From the NCBI RefSeq assembly GCF_036621135.1, contig NZ_JAZIBG010000012.1, forward strand, positions 1 through 64,000: a stretch of DNA of 64,000 bases. The letters are read 5' to 3'. Origin of the DNA: Aquincola agrisoli. Lineage in GTDB: Bacteria > Pseudomonadota > Gammaproteobacteria > Burkholderiales > Burkholderiaceae_C. Below, piece by piece: positions 8,138-18,057 of the stretch. The stretch's first letter is position 1, and each line of letters starts with the position of its first letter. Below the pieces are notes generated by a model. It did no database searches. It was not told the origin of the DNA and worked only from the letters and a program-made list of their open reading frames with translations. The position numbers and the translations under genes are program-made.

Positions 8138-9271
8138 ATGGGACCTGCAGACCGCCTCGTGCGCATCGCCATCGCAGTCGCTTCCGTCGCCGCCAGCGCC
8201 GCCTTGTGGTGGCCGGCGTCGTCCCAGGCCGCACGCATCAAGGAAGTGGCCGCAGTGCAGGGCGTGCGGCCCAACCAGCTGGTGGGCTACGGCCTCGTCG
8301 TGGGCCTCGACGGCACGGGCGACCAGACCACGCAGACGCCGTTCACCACGCAGAGCCTGAACGCGATGCTGCAGCAGATGGGCGTGACGGTGCCGCCCGG
8401 CACGAACATGCAGCTGAAGAACGTGGCCGCGGTGATGGTCACCACCATGCTGCCCCCCTTCGCGCAGCCGGGCCAGCAGATCGACATCAACGTCTCGTCG
8501 CTCGGCAACGCCAAGAGCCTGCGCGGCGGCACGCTGATCGCGACGCCGCTGAAGGGCGCCGACGGGCAGATCTACGCGCTGGCCCAGGGCAACCTGGTGG
8601 TGGGCGGCGCGGGCGCGTCGGCCGGCGGCTCGAAGGTGCAGATCAACCACCTGTCCGCCGGGCGCGTGCCACAGGGCGCGACGGTGGAGCGGGCGGTGAA
8701 CACGCCGTTGTCGCAGAGCGGCGACTTCATCCAGCTCGACCTCAACAGCGCCGACTTCGCCACCGCGCGCGAGGTGGCCCGCGCCATCAACCGCGCCAAG
8801 GGCGAGGGCACGGCCCAGGCGCTCGACGGCCGGGTGGTGCGCGTGCGCACGCCGCTCGATCCGAACGCCCGCGTCGGCTTCCTGGCCGACATCGAGAACC
8901 TCGCGCTCGACCTCGCCAAGCCCGCCGCCAAGGTCGTGCTCAATGCGCGCACCGGCTCGGTGGTGATGAACGAGGCGGTCACGCTGTCGGCGTGCGCGGT
9001 GGCGCACGGCAGCCTGTCGGTGACGATCAGCAGCACGCCGGTGGTCAGCCAGCCGGCGCCGTTCTCGCAGGGCGAGACGGTGGCGGCGCAGAAGAGTGAC
9101 ATCGCCATCACGCAGCAGGCTGGCGCGCTCGTGCAGATGCCGGCGGGCACCAAGCTCGCCGACGTGGTGAAGGCGCTCAACGCGCTCGGCGCGACGCCGC
9201 AGGACCTGCTGGCGATCCTCCAGGCGATGAAGTCCGCCGGCGCGCTGAACGCCGAACTCGAAGTCATCTGA
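8138..9271 (+). CDS. flgI: Flagellar P-ring protein FlgI
   Basis: FlgI assembles the peptidoglycan-level P ring after Sec export. From the ATG at 8138 the product has 376 residues, a normal length, with a cleavable signal peptide ending near SSQAA and then the canonical mature start ARIKEVAAVQG. A GGAG site lies 7 bases before this ATG. An upstream ATG at 8099 overlaps the flgH stop and would add 13 residues; it has no ribosome site of its own. Conserved LVGYGLVVGLDGTGD and VVLNARTGSVVM blocks are present. Confidence 0.96.
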   Translation: MGPADRLVRIAIAVASVAASAALWWPASSQAARIKEVAAVQGVRPNQLVGYGLVVGLDGTGDQTTQTPFTTQSLNAMLQQMGVTVPPGTNMQLKNVAAVMVTTMLPPFAQPGQQIDINVSSLGNAKSLRGGTLIATPLKGADGQIYALAQGNLVVGGAGASAGGSKVQINHLSAGRVPQGATVERAVNTPLSQSGDFIQLDLNSADFATAREVARAINRAKGEGTAQALDGRVVRVRTPLDPNARVGFLADIENLALDLAKPAAKVVLNARTGSVVMNEAVTLSACAVAHGSLSVTISSTPVVSQPAPFSQGETVAAQKSDIAITQQAGALVQMPAGTKLADVVKALNALGATPQDLLAILQAMKSAGALNAELEVI

Positions 9272-9284
9272 CGGAGCCGCCGCG

Positions 9285-10205
9285 ATGATCCCGAACACCT
9301 CCGGCCTGGGCACCGACCCGGCATCGCTCGCGGCGCTGCGCACGCAGGCGGGGGCCGATCCGAAGTCGGCCACGCGCGAGGCGGCCCGGCAGTTCGAGGC
9401 CATCTTCATGCAGGAGCTGCTGAAGAACATGCGCGCATCGACCCTGTCGAGCGGCATGCTCGACAACAGCGGCACGCAGCTCGGCACCGACATGCTGGAC
9501 ACGCAGTACGCCAAGCAGCTCAGCGGCCAGAAGGGCGGGCTGGCCGACGTCATCGCGCGCCAGATCGAGCGCCAGATGGGCGTGGCCGCGTCGTCGGCCA
9601 CGGCGTCGTCCGGGCCGATGCCGCTGGGACCCACGCGGTCGGCCGCCGCGGTGCTGGGCGGCTCTTCGTCGCTGGTCGCGCCTGGTGCCACAGCCAGCGC
9701 GGCCGTGCAGCGCACCCCGCTGCGTCCGCCGGCCACGGCGCAGGAGTTCGTCGAGCGCGTGTCCGGCGATGCCAAGGCCGCCGAGGCGGCCACCGGCATC
9801 CCCGCGGCGTTCATGATCTCGCAGGCCGCGCTCGAGACCGGCTGGGGCAAGAAGGAGATCAAGATGGCCGACGGGTCCAACTCCTTCAACCTCTTCGGCA
9901 TCAAGGCCGGCGGCAGCTGGACCGGACCGACCGCCGAGATCACCACCACCGAATTCATCGACGGCAAGGCCACCAAGGTGAAGGCCAAGTTCCGCGCCTA
10001 CTCCAGCTACGAGGAAGCCTTCAACGACTACGGCAAGCTGATGAAGGAGAGCCCGCGCTACCAGAACGTGGTGGCCAACAGCAACTCGGCGCACGGCTTC
10101 GCGCAGAACCTGCAGAAGGCGGGCTATGCCACCGATCCGCAATACGCCGAGAAGCTCGGGCGGGTCATCAACACCACGCTGCGCCTGCAACGCGCGCTGA
10201 CCTGA
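9285..10205 (+). CDS. flgJ: Flagellar rod-cap/peptidoglycan hydrolase FlgJ
   Basis: FlgJ is a two-domain protein: an N-terminal rod-assembly cap and a C-terminal glucosaminidase that opens the cell wall for the rod. The 306-residue product shows both. Residues 30-105 carry the rod-binding signature (REAARQFEAIFMQELLKNMR). Residues 150-306 carry the hydrolase with catalytic Glu in QAALETGWGKK and the NLFGIKA motif. The middle is an Ala/Ser/Pro linker. It lies between flgI and flgK with 13-16 bp gaps. Confidence 0.97.
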   Translation: MIPNTSGLGTDPASLAALRTQAGADPKSATREAARQFEAIFMQELLKNMRASTLSSGMLDNSGTQLGTDMLDTQYAKQLSGQKGGLADVIARQIERQMGVAASSATASSGPMPLGPTRSAAAVLGGSSSLVAPGATASAAVQRTPLRPPATAQEFVERVSGDAKAAEAATGIPAAFMISQAALETGWGKKEIKMADGSNSFNLFGIKAGGSWTGPTAEITTTEFIDGKATKVKAKFRAYSSYEEAFNDYGKLMKESPRYQNVVANSNSAHGFAQNLQKAGYATDPQYAEKLGRVINTTLRLQRALT

Positions 10206-10221
10206 AGGAGGGCTGCAGGCC

Positions 10222-12195
10222 ATGGGCAGTGCATTGCTGTCGATCGGTACGCGGGCGATGACCGCGAACTACGCGAAGCTCCAGACGATCAGCAACAACA
10301 TCTCCAACGCCAACGTCGCCGGCTATTCGCGGCAGGACGTGATGCTGGAGACCAACAAGGGCCACTTCAGCGGCGCCGGCTTCTTCGGCAAGGGCGTGAA
10401 CGTGGTGACGGTGACGCGCTCGCAGGACAAGTTCCTGACGGCGGAGGCCGCCACCACCAAGTCGGCCGCGATGATGGACCTGACGCGCCTGTCGCAGCTG
10501 CAGGCGCTGGAGAAGGTGTTTCCGACCGGCGAGGACGGCGTCGGCCATGCCGCGGGCCAGTTCCTCAACGCGATGGTCGACCTGGCCAGCAACCCGCAGG
10601 ACCTGTCGGCGCGGCAGGTGGCGCTCTCGCGTGCGTCGGAGCTGTCGGCGCGCTTCGCCAACGCGGGGCTGCAGCTCGATTCGCTGCAGGCGGGCGTCAC
10701 GGCGGACCTCAAGACCTCCGTCGGCACCGTCAACGAGATCACCGCGAACATCGCGCGTGTGAACCAGGAGATCGCGAAGGTCAACGGCCTGGGCCATTCC
10801 CCCAACGACCTGCTGGACCAGCGCGACCAGCTCGTCTCGCAGCTCAGCCAGTTCGTGCAGGTCACCACGCTGCCGGCGGAGGACGGCACGATGGGCGTGT
10901 TCATGGCCGGCGGCCAGCGGCTCGTGCTGGGCAACCAGGCCACGCCGCTGCAGATCGCCCCCGATCCGATGGACGCCTCGCGCTCGGCGCTGGGCATCGT
11001 CGAGGCGGGCGGCGGCCTGCGGATGCTGCAGGCCGACAGCCTCACCGGCGGATCGATCTCCGGGTTGCTGAAATTCCAGAACCAGGACCTCGTCAACGCG
11101 CGTACCAGCCTCGGGCAGATGGCGGCGGCCTTCTCGGCGCGGGTCAACGAGCAGCAGGGCCTGGGGCTGGACCTGGGCAACCCGCCGGGCGCCGGCGTGC
11201 CGATCTTCTCAGTGGGCGCGCCGACGGCGGGCCCGGCCTCCACCAACGCCAAGGATGCATCGGGCAACTACCTGGCGGGCGTGAGCCTGTCGGTGGCCGA
11301 TGCGACGCAGCTCGAGGCCAGCGAGTACGAGTTGCAGGCCGACCCCGGCAACGCCGGCCGCTTCCTGCTCACCCGCCGCAGCGACGGCATGGTGCGCAGC
11401 ATCGCCAACGGCGACACCGTCGACGGCATCACGGTCAACGTCAGCGGCACGCCGGGCGCCAACGACCGCTTCCTGCTGCAGCCGGTGACCCGCGCCGCCA
11501 ACGGCATGAAGACGGTGCTGAACGACCCGAAGGGCATCGCCGCGGCCTCGCCCGTGGCCGCCACGGCCAACGCCTCGAACACCGGCACCGCGACCGTGGA
11601 CTCGCTGACGGTCGTCAGCAGCAGCATCGACGCGGCGCGCACCGCGACCTTCGCGTTCGGCGCGGCCAACGGGGCCGGCGTGGACTACACCTGGTCGCTG
11701 CACGATCCGGCCACCGGCACGACCACGACCGGGACGGGCACCTGGCAGTCGGGCCAGCCGATCGCGCTCAACGGGTTCGAGCTGGAGCTGAAGGGCGTGC
11801 CCGCCAGCGGCGACAGCTTCACCGTCGCGCCGACGCAGTTCCCGGCCGCGAACAACGGCAACGCCCTGGCGCTGGCCGCACTGCGCGACGAGACGATGGT
11901 GGGCCGGCGTCTCGATGCGTCCGGCCAGCCGGCCGGCGGCACGACGATCACCGATGCCTATGCCAACACGATGGCCGGCGTGGGCGTGGCGGTGCAGGGC
12001 GCCAACGCGTCGGCGCAGATCTCGGCGGGCGTGGCCGACACGCTGGCGCAGCGACTGGCCTCGACCACCGGCGTCAACCTCGACGAGGAGGCGGCGCAGT
12101 TGATCCAGTTCCAGCAGAGCTACCAGGCCGCCGCCAAGATCCTGCAGGTGGCGCAGCAGGTGTTCGACACGCTGCTGAACGCGGCGGGGGCCTGA
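10222..12195 (+). CDS. flgK: Flagellar hook-associated protein 1, FlgK
   Basis: FlgK (HAP1) is the first junction protein between hook and filament. The 657-residue product has the N-terminal helix with NNISNANVAGYSRQ, a central variable region with Thr/Gly-rich repeats, and the C-terminal motif of axial proteins (VNLDEEAAQLIQFQQSYQAA, then a helix ending at TLLNAAGA). A GGAGG site lies 11 bases before the ATG. It is directly downstream of flgJ and upstream of its partner flgL. Confidence 0.97.
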   Translation: MGSALLSIGTRAMTANYAKLQTISNNISNANVAGYSRQDVMLETNKGHFSGAGFFGKGVNVVTVTRSQDKFLTAEAATTKSAAMMDLTRLSQLQALEKVFPTGEDGVGHAAGQFLNAMVDLASNPQDLSARQVALSRASELSARFANAGLQLDSLQAGVTADLKTSVGTVNEITANIARVNQEIAKVNGLGHSPNDLLDQRDQLVSQLSQFVQVTTLPAEDGTMGVFMAGGQRLVLGNQATPLQIAPDPMDASRSALGIVEAGGGLRMLQADSLTGGSISGLLKFQNQDLVNARTSLGQMAAAFSARVNEQQGLGLDLGNPPGAGVPIFSVGAPTAGPASTNAKDASGNYLAGVSLSVADATQLEASEYELQADPGNAGRFLLTRRSDGMVRSIANGDTVDGITVNVSGTPGANDRFLLQPVTRAANGMKTVLNDPKGIAAASPVAATANASNTGTATVDSLTVVSSSIDAARTATFAFGAANGAGVDYTWSLHDPATGTTTTGTGTWQSGQPIALNGFELELKGVPASGDSFTVAPTQFPAANNGNALALAALRDETMVGRRLDASGQPAGGTTITDAYANTMAGVGVAVQGANASAQISAGVADTLAQRLASTTGVNLDEEAAQLIQFQQSYQAAAKILQVAQQVFDTLLNAAGA

Positions 12196-12236
12196 GCCCG
12201 GCGCCTGGCGCATCGCATTGAGGGAGCCTTACAGCC

Positions 12237-13424
12237 ATGAGAGTCACGACCGCCTATTCCTACGCTGCCAGCCTCGCGAACCTGCAGAAGCGGCAGACCG
12301 AACTGAACGAGGCCAACGGCCGCCTCACCTCGGGCAAGCGGGTCGAGAAGGCGAGCGACGACCCGACCAGCGCGGCGCGTGCCGAGCGGGCGCTGGCGGT
12401 CGTCTCGCGCTCCGATGCCAACCAGCGCGCGCTGCAGGCGAGTCGCAACTCGATGACGCTGACCGAAAGCGCCCTGGGCGACGCCACCGAGCTGCTGCAG
12501 CAGGCGCGCGAAGGCATCGTGGCCTCCGGCAATGGCAGCTACAGCGACGCGGAGCGCTCCGCGCTGGCGGAGAAGCTGAAGGAGATCCGCACGCAGCTCT
12601 TCAGCGTCGCCAACCGGTCGGACGGCGCCGGCAGCTACCTCTTCGCCGGCCAGGGTGCCAGCCAGCCACCGTTCCTCGATACCGCCGCCGGCGTCCAGTT
12701 CCGCGGCGCCTCCGGCCAGATCAACGTGGGCAGCGACGAGGCGCTGCCGCTGACCATCAACGGCGCCGATGCCTGGCTCAGTGCGCCCAGCGGCAACGGC
12801 GTGTTCGAGACGCGTGCGACGAGCACCACCACCGCATGGATCGATGCCGGCCAGGTGACCGATCCGTCGCAACTCACCGGCGGCAGCTACGACGTCCAGT
12901 TCAGCGTGGCCGGGGGCACCACCACCTACGAGGTCCGCGATGCCGGCGGCACGCTGGTGGCGAGCGGCCCGTACGCGCAAGGCAAGGCGATCGAGGTGGA
13001 CGGCATCTCGTTCACCGTGGGCGGCAGCCCGGCGGCGGGCGACCGGTTCGACATCGTGCCGTCCACGCGCTCGCTCAGCGTCTTCGGCGTGCTCGACCGG
13101 ACCATCGCCGAGCTGACCACGCCCCACCGCACCGGCGCGCAGGTGACGCAGAGCGCGCAGACGGCGCTGCGCGACATCGACGCCGTGGCGGGCTCGCTGC
13201 AGGCGCTGCGGGCGTCGGCCGGCGAATCGCTCAACCGCGCCGATGCGGTCGAGGGCCGGGTGTCGGCGTTGAAGCTCTATGGCGAGACGGAGCGCTCCAA
13301 CGCCGAGGATCTCGACCTGGTGCAGGCGATTTCCGACTTCCAGAACCAGCAGACCGGCTACAGTGCTTCGCTCCAGACCTATTCGTCGGTGCAGCGCCTG
13401 TCGCTGTTCCAGTACATCACCTAA
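12237..13424 (+). CDS. flgL: Flagellar hook-associated protein 3, FlgL
   Basis: FlgL (HAP3) forms the second hook-filament junction layer. The 395-residue protein resembles flagellin at both ends: an N-terminal coiled region (LQKRQTELNEANGRLTSGKR and DDPTSAARAERAL) and a C-terminal helix (DFQNQQTGYSASLQTYSSVQ, then LFQYIT). The middle carries a Gly/Thr-rich insertion. A weak GAGGG site precedes the ATG. It is the last structural flagellar gene in the window. Confidence 0.96.
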   Translation: MRVTTAYSYAASLANLQKRQTELNEANGRLTSGKRVEKASDDPTSAARAERALAVVSRSDANQRALQASRNSMTLTESALGDATELLQQAREGIVASGNGSYSDAERSALAEKLKEIRTQLFSVANRSDGAGSYLFAGQGASQPPFLDTAAGVQFRGASGQINVGSDEALPLTINGADAWLSAPSGNGVFETRATSTTTAWIDAGQVTDPSQLTGGSYDVQFSVAGGTTTYEVRDAGGTLVASGPYAQGKAIEVDGISFTVGGSPAAGDRFDIVPSTRSLSVFGVLDRTIAELTTPHRTGAQVTQSAQTALRDIDAVAGSLQALRASAGESLNRADAVEGRVSALKLYGETERSNAEDLDLVQAISDFQNQQTGYSASLQTYSSVQRLSLFQYIT

Positions 13425-13460
13425 CGCCCGCCACTGGCTGCCGGGCGCAGTGCATTTCAG

Positions 13461-14639
13461 ATGATGGACCACGCTGTCCTGGGCCAGGTGGCCCTCGGTT
13501 ACTCGCCTTGGATCGATGCGCAGCGCGCCGTGAGCGCCACGCGCCTGACCGTCTTCCCCCAGCGGCCCGATGCCCGCCCGGACGCCGCCTCGCTGCTGGC
13601 GGCCGTGGCGGAGGTCTGGCCGCCGCAGGCGGGCCGGGTGCTGCTCAACATCGCCAGCGAGCCGCTGCTGGCCGACATGCTCGCCGCCCGCACGCCGGCG
13701 CATATCGCGCTGGAGGTGCCGGCCTTCATGGCCGCCGATGCGCAGCATGCCCAGGCGCTGCTGGCGGCGCGTGCGGCGGGTGCCAGCCTGCTGATCAAGG
13801 GCCGGCCCACGCGGGAGCTGCCGCCCGGCGTGCTGGCCTGCTTCGGACAGGCGATCGTCGAAGGCGCGGAGCTCGCCCAGCCGGGCGCGCTGCCGATGCC
13901 CCAGCCGCCGCTGGCCTCGGGGGTGCGCTCCCAGGCCGAGTTGGCGAGGGCACTGCAGGCCGGCGCCGCCGGCGCGCTGGGCTGGCCGCTGGACGACCCC
14001 ATCGAAGCCGCTCCCGCGAAGGCAGCCACCCAGCCCGACCTGGCCACCATCGTCGAGCTGATCCGGCGTGTCGACCAGCAGGAGCCGATCGACCGCCTCG
14101 AGGCGTCGCTCAAGCTCGATCCGGCGCTGGCGTTCAAGCTCATGCGCTACATCAACTCGCCCGCCTTCGGGCTGCGGGTGGAGATCGGCTCGTTCCGGCA
14201 CGCGATCATGATGCTGGGCTACCAGCGCCTGAAGCGCTGGCTCGCGCTGCTGCTGGTCTCGGCCAGCAAGGACCACGACATGCGGCCGGTGATGTTCGCT
14301 GCCGTGCGCCGCGGCCTGCTGATGGAGGAACTGGTGCGCGGCCAGGGCGACGACGAGATGCGCGGAGAGATCTTCATCTGCGGCGTGTTCTCGCTGCTCG
14401 ACCGCATGATGAAGCAGCCGTTCGACGCCCTGCTGCGCACCATCCCCGTACCCGACGGCGTCTCGCAGGCGCTGGGGGCCGGCACCGGCCCCTACCAGCC
14501 TTACCTCGAACTGGTGCGCGCGGTGGAGCAGGAGTCGCTCTTCGACATCCGCGACGCCGCGGAAGGGCTGATGCTCAGCGTCGAGGCCGTCAACCGCGCC
14601 GTGCTGCGTGCGCTGGCCACCGCCCACCAGCTCGACTGA
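13461..14639 (+). CDS. HDOD-domain signalling protein with degenerate EAL-like N-terminus
   Basis: This 392-residue product resembles YuxH-type regulators: an N-terminal EAL-like barrel followed by an HDOD domain. The EAL half (about 1-185) lacks the E-A/L-L motif and catalytic acids, so it cannot be a working c-di-GMP phosphodiesterase. The HDOD half contains IDRLEASLKLDPALAFKLMRYI and the LGYQRLKRWLALLL block. It starts 37 bp after flgL and probably belongs to the same transcript, suggesting a role in motility or attachment control. The partner and ligand are unknown. Confidence 0.85.
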   Translation: MMDHAVLGQVALGYSPWIDAQRAVSATRLTVFPQRPDARPDAASLLAAVAEVWPPQAGRVLLNIASEPLLADMLAARTPAHIALEVPAFMAADAQHAQALLAARAAGASLLIKGRPTRELPPGVLACFGQAIVEGAELAQPGALPMPQPPLASGVRSQAELARALQAGAAGALGWPLDDPIEAAPAKAATQPDLATIVELIRRVDQQEPIDRLEASLKLDPALAFKLMRYINSPAFGLRVEIGSFRHAIMMLGYQRLKRWLALLLVSASKDHDMRPVMFAAVRRGLLMEELVRGQGDDEMRGEIFICGVFSLLDRMMKQPFDALLRTIPVPDGVSQALGAGTGPYQPYLELVRAVEQESLFDIRDAAEGLMLSVEAVNRAVLRALATAHQLD

Positions 14640-14664
14640 CCCTCCACCCGCTGCTCGCCGTGCC

Positions 14665-17600
14665 ATGGGCCCTGCTGTTCCCACGCCCGCCAGAGACAGA
14701 CCGCTCGAGCAGGACCTGCTCACCAGCCTCGCCAAGGGGCCCTGGGGGCCCTTGCTGCAGAGCTTCTGGGATTCGGCCTTTCCAGTGACGCTGCAGGACG
14801 AGCACATGCGGCTCGTCGCGGTGAACGACGCCTACGTGACCTTCGCCGGCCGCGCACGGACCGAACTGATCGGCCGCGACCCGGTCGAGCTGATGCACGC
14901 CGAAGACCGCGAACTGCACCTCGGCGGGCGCGAGACCGAGCTGCCCGACGCGCTGGGCGCCTCCCGGATGATCGAGCGGCGCATCGTGGACGGCCAGGGC
15001 CACGAGCGCTGGTACCGCGCGGCCGCGAGCCGCATCGCCGATGCCCGGGGCCGCAAGCTCTACATGAGCGTGCTGCAGGACGCGACGGCCGAGCACCATG
15101 CGCGCGAGCAGGTCGACCGCTCGCTGAGCGAGCTCGAGCAGTGGTTCGCGCTGAGCACCGTGGGCATGCTGATGTTCGACGCGCACGGCCTGCTGGTGCG
15201 CAGCAACCCGGCCTTTGAAGCCCTGGTCGGGCGCGTGCCGGTGGCGCTGCCGGACGCGGATCCGGCGCTGTGCATGCTGCTGGGGTGGGAGGACGGCGGC
15301 CCGCATGCGGCGCTGCAGCCCCAGGCGCCGGCGATCGAGCGCCGCGTGAGCCTCGTCGACGCCCATGGCCGCAGGCGCCAGCTGCGCGCGCGCGTCCGCG
15401 CGATCGAACCGTCCCGCGGGCATCGCCGCTACCTTGCGGTGATCGAGGACCGCAGTGCCGAGGACGAACGCGACCTCGCGCAGCTCGAGATCGGGGCCCT
15501 GATGAACACGGCGGGCGTCGGCGTCGCGACATTCGAGCCGTCCCGCGGCTGGCTGCCCAGCGCACGCGCGGGCGGCGAGGAGCGCGCGGGCGGCCTGCAG
15601 GGCATCTCGCGCGAGCTGGTCGAGCCGGCGTCGCTGCCGGACTACGAGCGCCTGCAGCGCGCGCTCAAGGGCGGCGAACGCGCCGAGGTGCGTTATGCGG
15701 TCCGGCATCCCGAACTGGGCCTGCGCTGGCTGCTGACGCGCGTCGAGCCGGGGCAGCTGGGCTCCGGCCGCACGACGACCTCGGTGGTGACGCTCGACGT
15801 CACCGAGCAGGCCCAGGCGCAGCACCGCAACGAGCAGCTGCTGCGCGAGCTGACGACCATCCTCGACGGCACCAGCGCGGGCATCGCCTACCTGCGCGGC
15901 ACGGTGCTGGTGCGCTGCAACCAGCGCTTCGAGCGCATGCTGGGCCTGGCGGGCGGCCGGGCGGCCGGGCTCACGCTGGCGGAGCTGTTCGCCGGCCACG
16001 AACACCTGCAGCCGGTGATCCAGGGCCTGGACGCGGCGCTGCACGAGCATCACACCTACGAGACGGAGTTCCGCCTCGTGCACCCGCACACCGGCGTGGC
16101 CACCTGGTATTCGCTCTCGGTACGGCGCGCCGACGGGCTCGGCACGCGCGAAGGCGAGCCCGGGGAGGTGGTGGCCGTGCTCACCGACATCTCGCGCCTG
16201 AAGTCGCAGCAGGCCGAGCTGGAGACGCTGCTGCACGAACGCGAGCTGATGTTCAGCCTCTCGGAGGTCGGCATCGCCTGGCTGAAGGCCGACCGGATCG
16301 AGCGCGCGAACGAGGCCTTCGCGGCCCTCAGCGGCTACGCGCCGCAGGAGCTGTCGACGTTGCAGCATGCCGACCTGTTCGAGGACCGCAGCGCCTGGCA
16401 GCACTACCGCGCGCACGACGAGCCGCTGCTCGATGCGCAGGGCCGCCACGCCGGCGAGCGGCGGCTGCGGCGCAAGGACGGCTCCCTGCTGTGGGTGCAG
16501 GTGAACCTGCGGCGCGTCGACCCGGCCGACCCGGGCGCCGGCCTGATCTGCTCGTTCGTCAACGTCGACGAGCGCCACCGCGCGCGCAAGCTGCTCGTGC
16601 GGCAGGCGGACCGCACGCGGGCGATCCTCGATTCGGTGCTGGTGGGCATCGTCACCGTCGGCTCGCAGGGCATCGAGTGGATGAACCGGTCCGCGCGGCG
16701 CATGTTCGGCGGCGAACTGGCCGACTTCTACGGCGAGCCGATCGCCGTCGTCGCCACCGCCGACGAGGATCACCCGTTCCGCCGGACGCACTACCTGCAC
16801 GCGCTGATGGATGGCCAAGCCGAGTCCTTCGAGTGCCTGCTCTGCGCCCGCGACGGGCGCGAGTTCCTGGTGGTCGGCAACGTGGTCGCGACCGGCGCGG
16901 ACGGCTCCGGGGGGCGGCAGCTCACCTTCGCGCTGCTCGACATCGAGCGCCGGCGTGAGGCCGAGCAGCGCATCGCGCGGGCGCAGGCGCGGCTGCAGCG
17001 CATCATCGAGACGGCCCCCCTGGCCATCGGCCTGCACGATGCGCGCACGCTGCGGCTGCTGCAGCTCAACCAGATGGCCGCCAACTTCATCGGCCGGCCG
17101 ATCGAGGCGCTGGCCGGCGAGCCGCTGGAGACCATCTTCCCTCCCGACATCGCCGCGGTGCTGAAGGCCGACATGCGCGAGGCCCTGCGCAGCAGCGAAG
17201 TGACGCGGCGCGAGTACCGCGTGCCCAGCGGTCCGGAAGGGTCGCTGCGCATCTGGGACGCGCGCTACGTGACCATCAGCGCCACGCCCGAGGCCGAGCC
17301 CGAGCAGTTGCTGCTGGTGGCCAGCGACGTGACCGAGCAGCGCGCGGCCGAGGAGGCGCGCTTCGAGGCCGCCATCGTGCAGCGCGAGATGCTCGTCAAG
17401 GAAGTGCACCACCGCATCAAGAACAACCTGCAGGGCGTGGCGGGGTTGATGCAGCAGATCGCGCTGCGCCGGCCGGAGGTGGCGCCGGTGATCTCGGAGG
17501 CGATCGGCCAGGTGCAGGCGATCGCGCAGGTCTACGGGCTGCAGGTGGGCGCGGGCGGCCCGCTGCGTGTGCAGAGCGTGCTGGAGTCGATCACCGGCTC

Positions 17601-17997
17601 GGTGCGGCGCATGTTCGGCCGGCCCATCGTCTTCAGCGCGCAGGGCCAGGCGCCGACCGGCTGGGCGCTGCCGGAGGCCGAGTCGATCCCACTGGCGCTC
17701 ACCGTCAACGAACTGCTGACCAACGCGATCAAGCACAGCAGCGACGGCGACGTGCAGTGCACGCTGATCAGCGGCGCTGCGCAGGTGCGCATCGAGATCG
17801 TGAACCGCGGCAGCCTGCCGCCGGGCTTCGAACTGGCGCGTGTGCCGGGCGGCGTCTCGGGGCTGGGGCTCGTGCGGGCGCTGCTGCCGCGCCGCAGCGC
17901 GACGCTGACGCTGCTGCCCGGCATGGACGCCGACGGGCCCAAGGTGGTCGCCACCATCGTGCTCGTGCCTCCCGGGGTGCAGTGGGTCGACGTGTGA
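14665..17997 (+). CDS. Cytoplasmic multi-PAS sensor histidine kinase (HisKA_2 type)
   Basis: From the ATG at 14665 the product is 1110 residues. It contains about six or seven tandem PAS-like modules (visible starts near LQDEHMRLVAVNDAY, FDAHGLLVRSNPAFE, GIAYLRGTVLVRCNQRFE, GIAWLKADRIERANEAF and IGLHDARTLRLLQLN), then a HisKA_2 phosphoacceptor with EVHHRIKNNLQG, His at about 915-916, and an HATPase with NELLTNAIKHSS. No membrane helix is seen. HisKA_2 kinases often pair with ANTAR-type regulators, and one lies 60 bp downstream. An upstream ATG at 14608 would overlap the previous gene and is less likely. Confidence 0.92.
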   Translation: MGPAVPTPARDRPLEQDLLTSLAKGPWGPLLQSFWDSAFPVTLQDEHMRLVAVNDAYVTFAGRARTELIGRDPVELMHAEDRELHLGGRETELPDALGASRMIERRIVDGQGHERWYRAAASRIADARGRKLYMSVLQDATAEHHAREQVDRSLSELEQWFALSTVGMLMFDAHGLLVRSNPAFEALVGRVPVALPDADPALCMLLGWEDGGPHAALQPQAPAIERRVSLVDAHGRRRQLRARVRAIEPSRGHRRYLAVIEDRSAEDERDLAQLEIGALMNTAGVGVATFEPSRGWLPSARAGGEERAGGLQGISRELVEPASLPDYERLQRALKGGERAEVRYAVRHPELGLRWLLTRVEPGQLGSGRTTTSVVTLDVTEQAQAQHRNEQLLRELTTILDGTSAGIAYLRGTVLVRCNQRFERMLGLAGGRAAGLTLAELFAGHEHLQPVIQGLDAALHEHHTYETEFRLVHPHTGVATWYSLSVRRADGLGTREGEPGEVVAVLTDISRLKSQQAELETLLHERELMFSLSEVGIAWLKADRIERANEAFAALSGYAPQELSTLQHADLFEDRSAWQHYRAHDEPLLDAQGRHAGERRLRRKDGSLLWVQVNLRRVDPADPGAGLICSFVNVDERHRARKLLVRQADRTRAILDSVLVGIVTVGSQGIEWMNRSARRMFGGELADFYGEPIAVVATADEDHPFRRTHYLHALMDGQAESFECLLCARDGREFLVVGNVVATGADGSGGRQLTFALLDIERRREAEQRIARAQARLQRIIETAPLAIGLHDARTLRLLQLNQMAANFIGRPIEALAGEPLETIFPPDIAAVLKADMREALRSSEVTRREYRVPSGPEGSLRIWDARYVTISATPEAEPEQLLLVASDVTEQRAAEEARFEAAIVQREMLVKEVHHRIKNNLQGVAGLMQQIALRRPEVAPVISEAIGQVQAIAQVYGLQVGAGGPLRVQSVLESITGSVRRMFGRPIVFSAQGQAPTGWALPEAESIPLALTVNELLTNAIKHSSDGDVQCTLISGAAQVRIEIVNRGSLPPGFELARVPGGVSGLGLVRALLPRRSATLTLLPGMDADGPKVVATIVLVPPGVQWVDV

Positions 17998-18057
17998 CCG
18001 TGCCGCGGCCCGCGGCGTGGCGGGCAGCCGCGCGTGGTTGAGCCACAATCCGGCGCC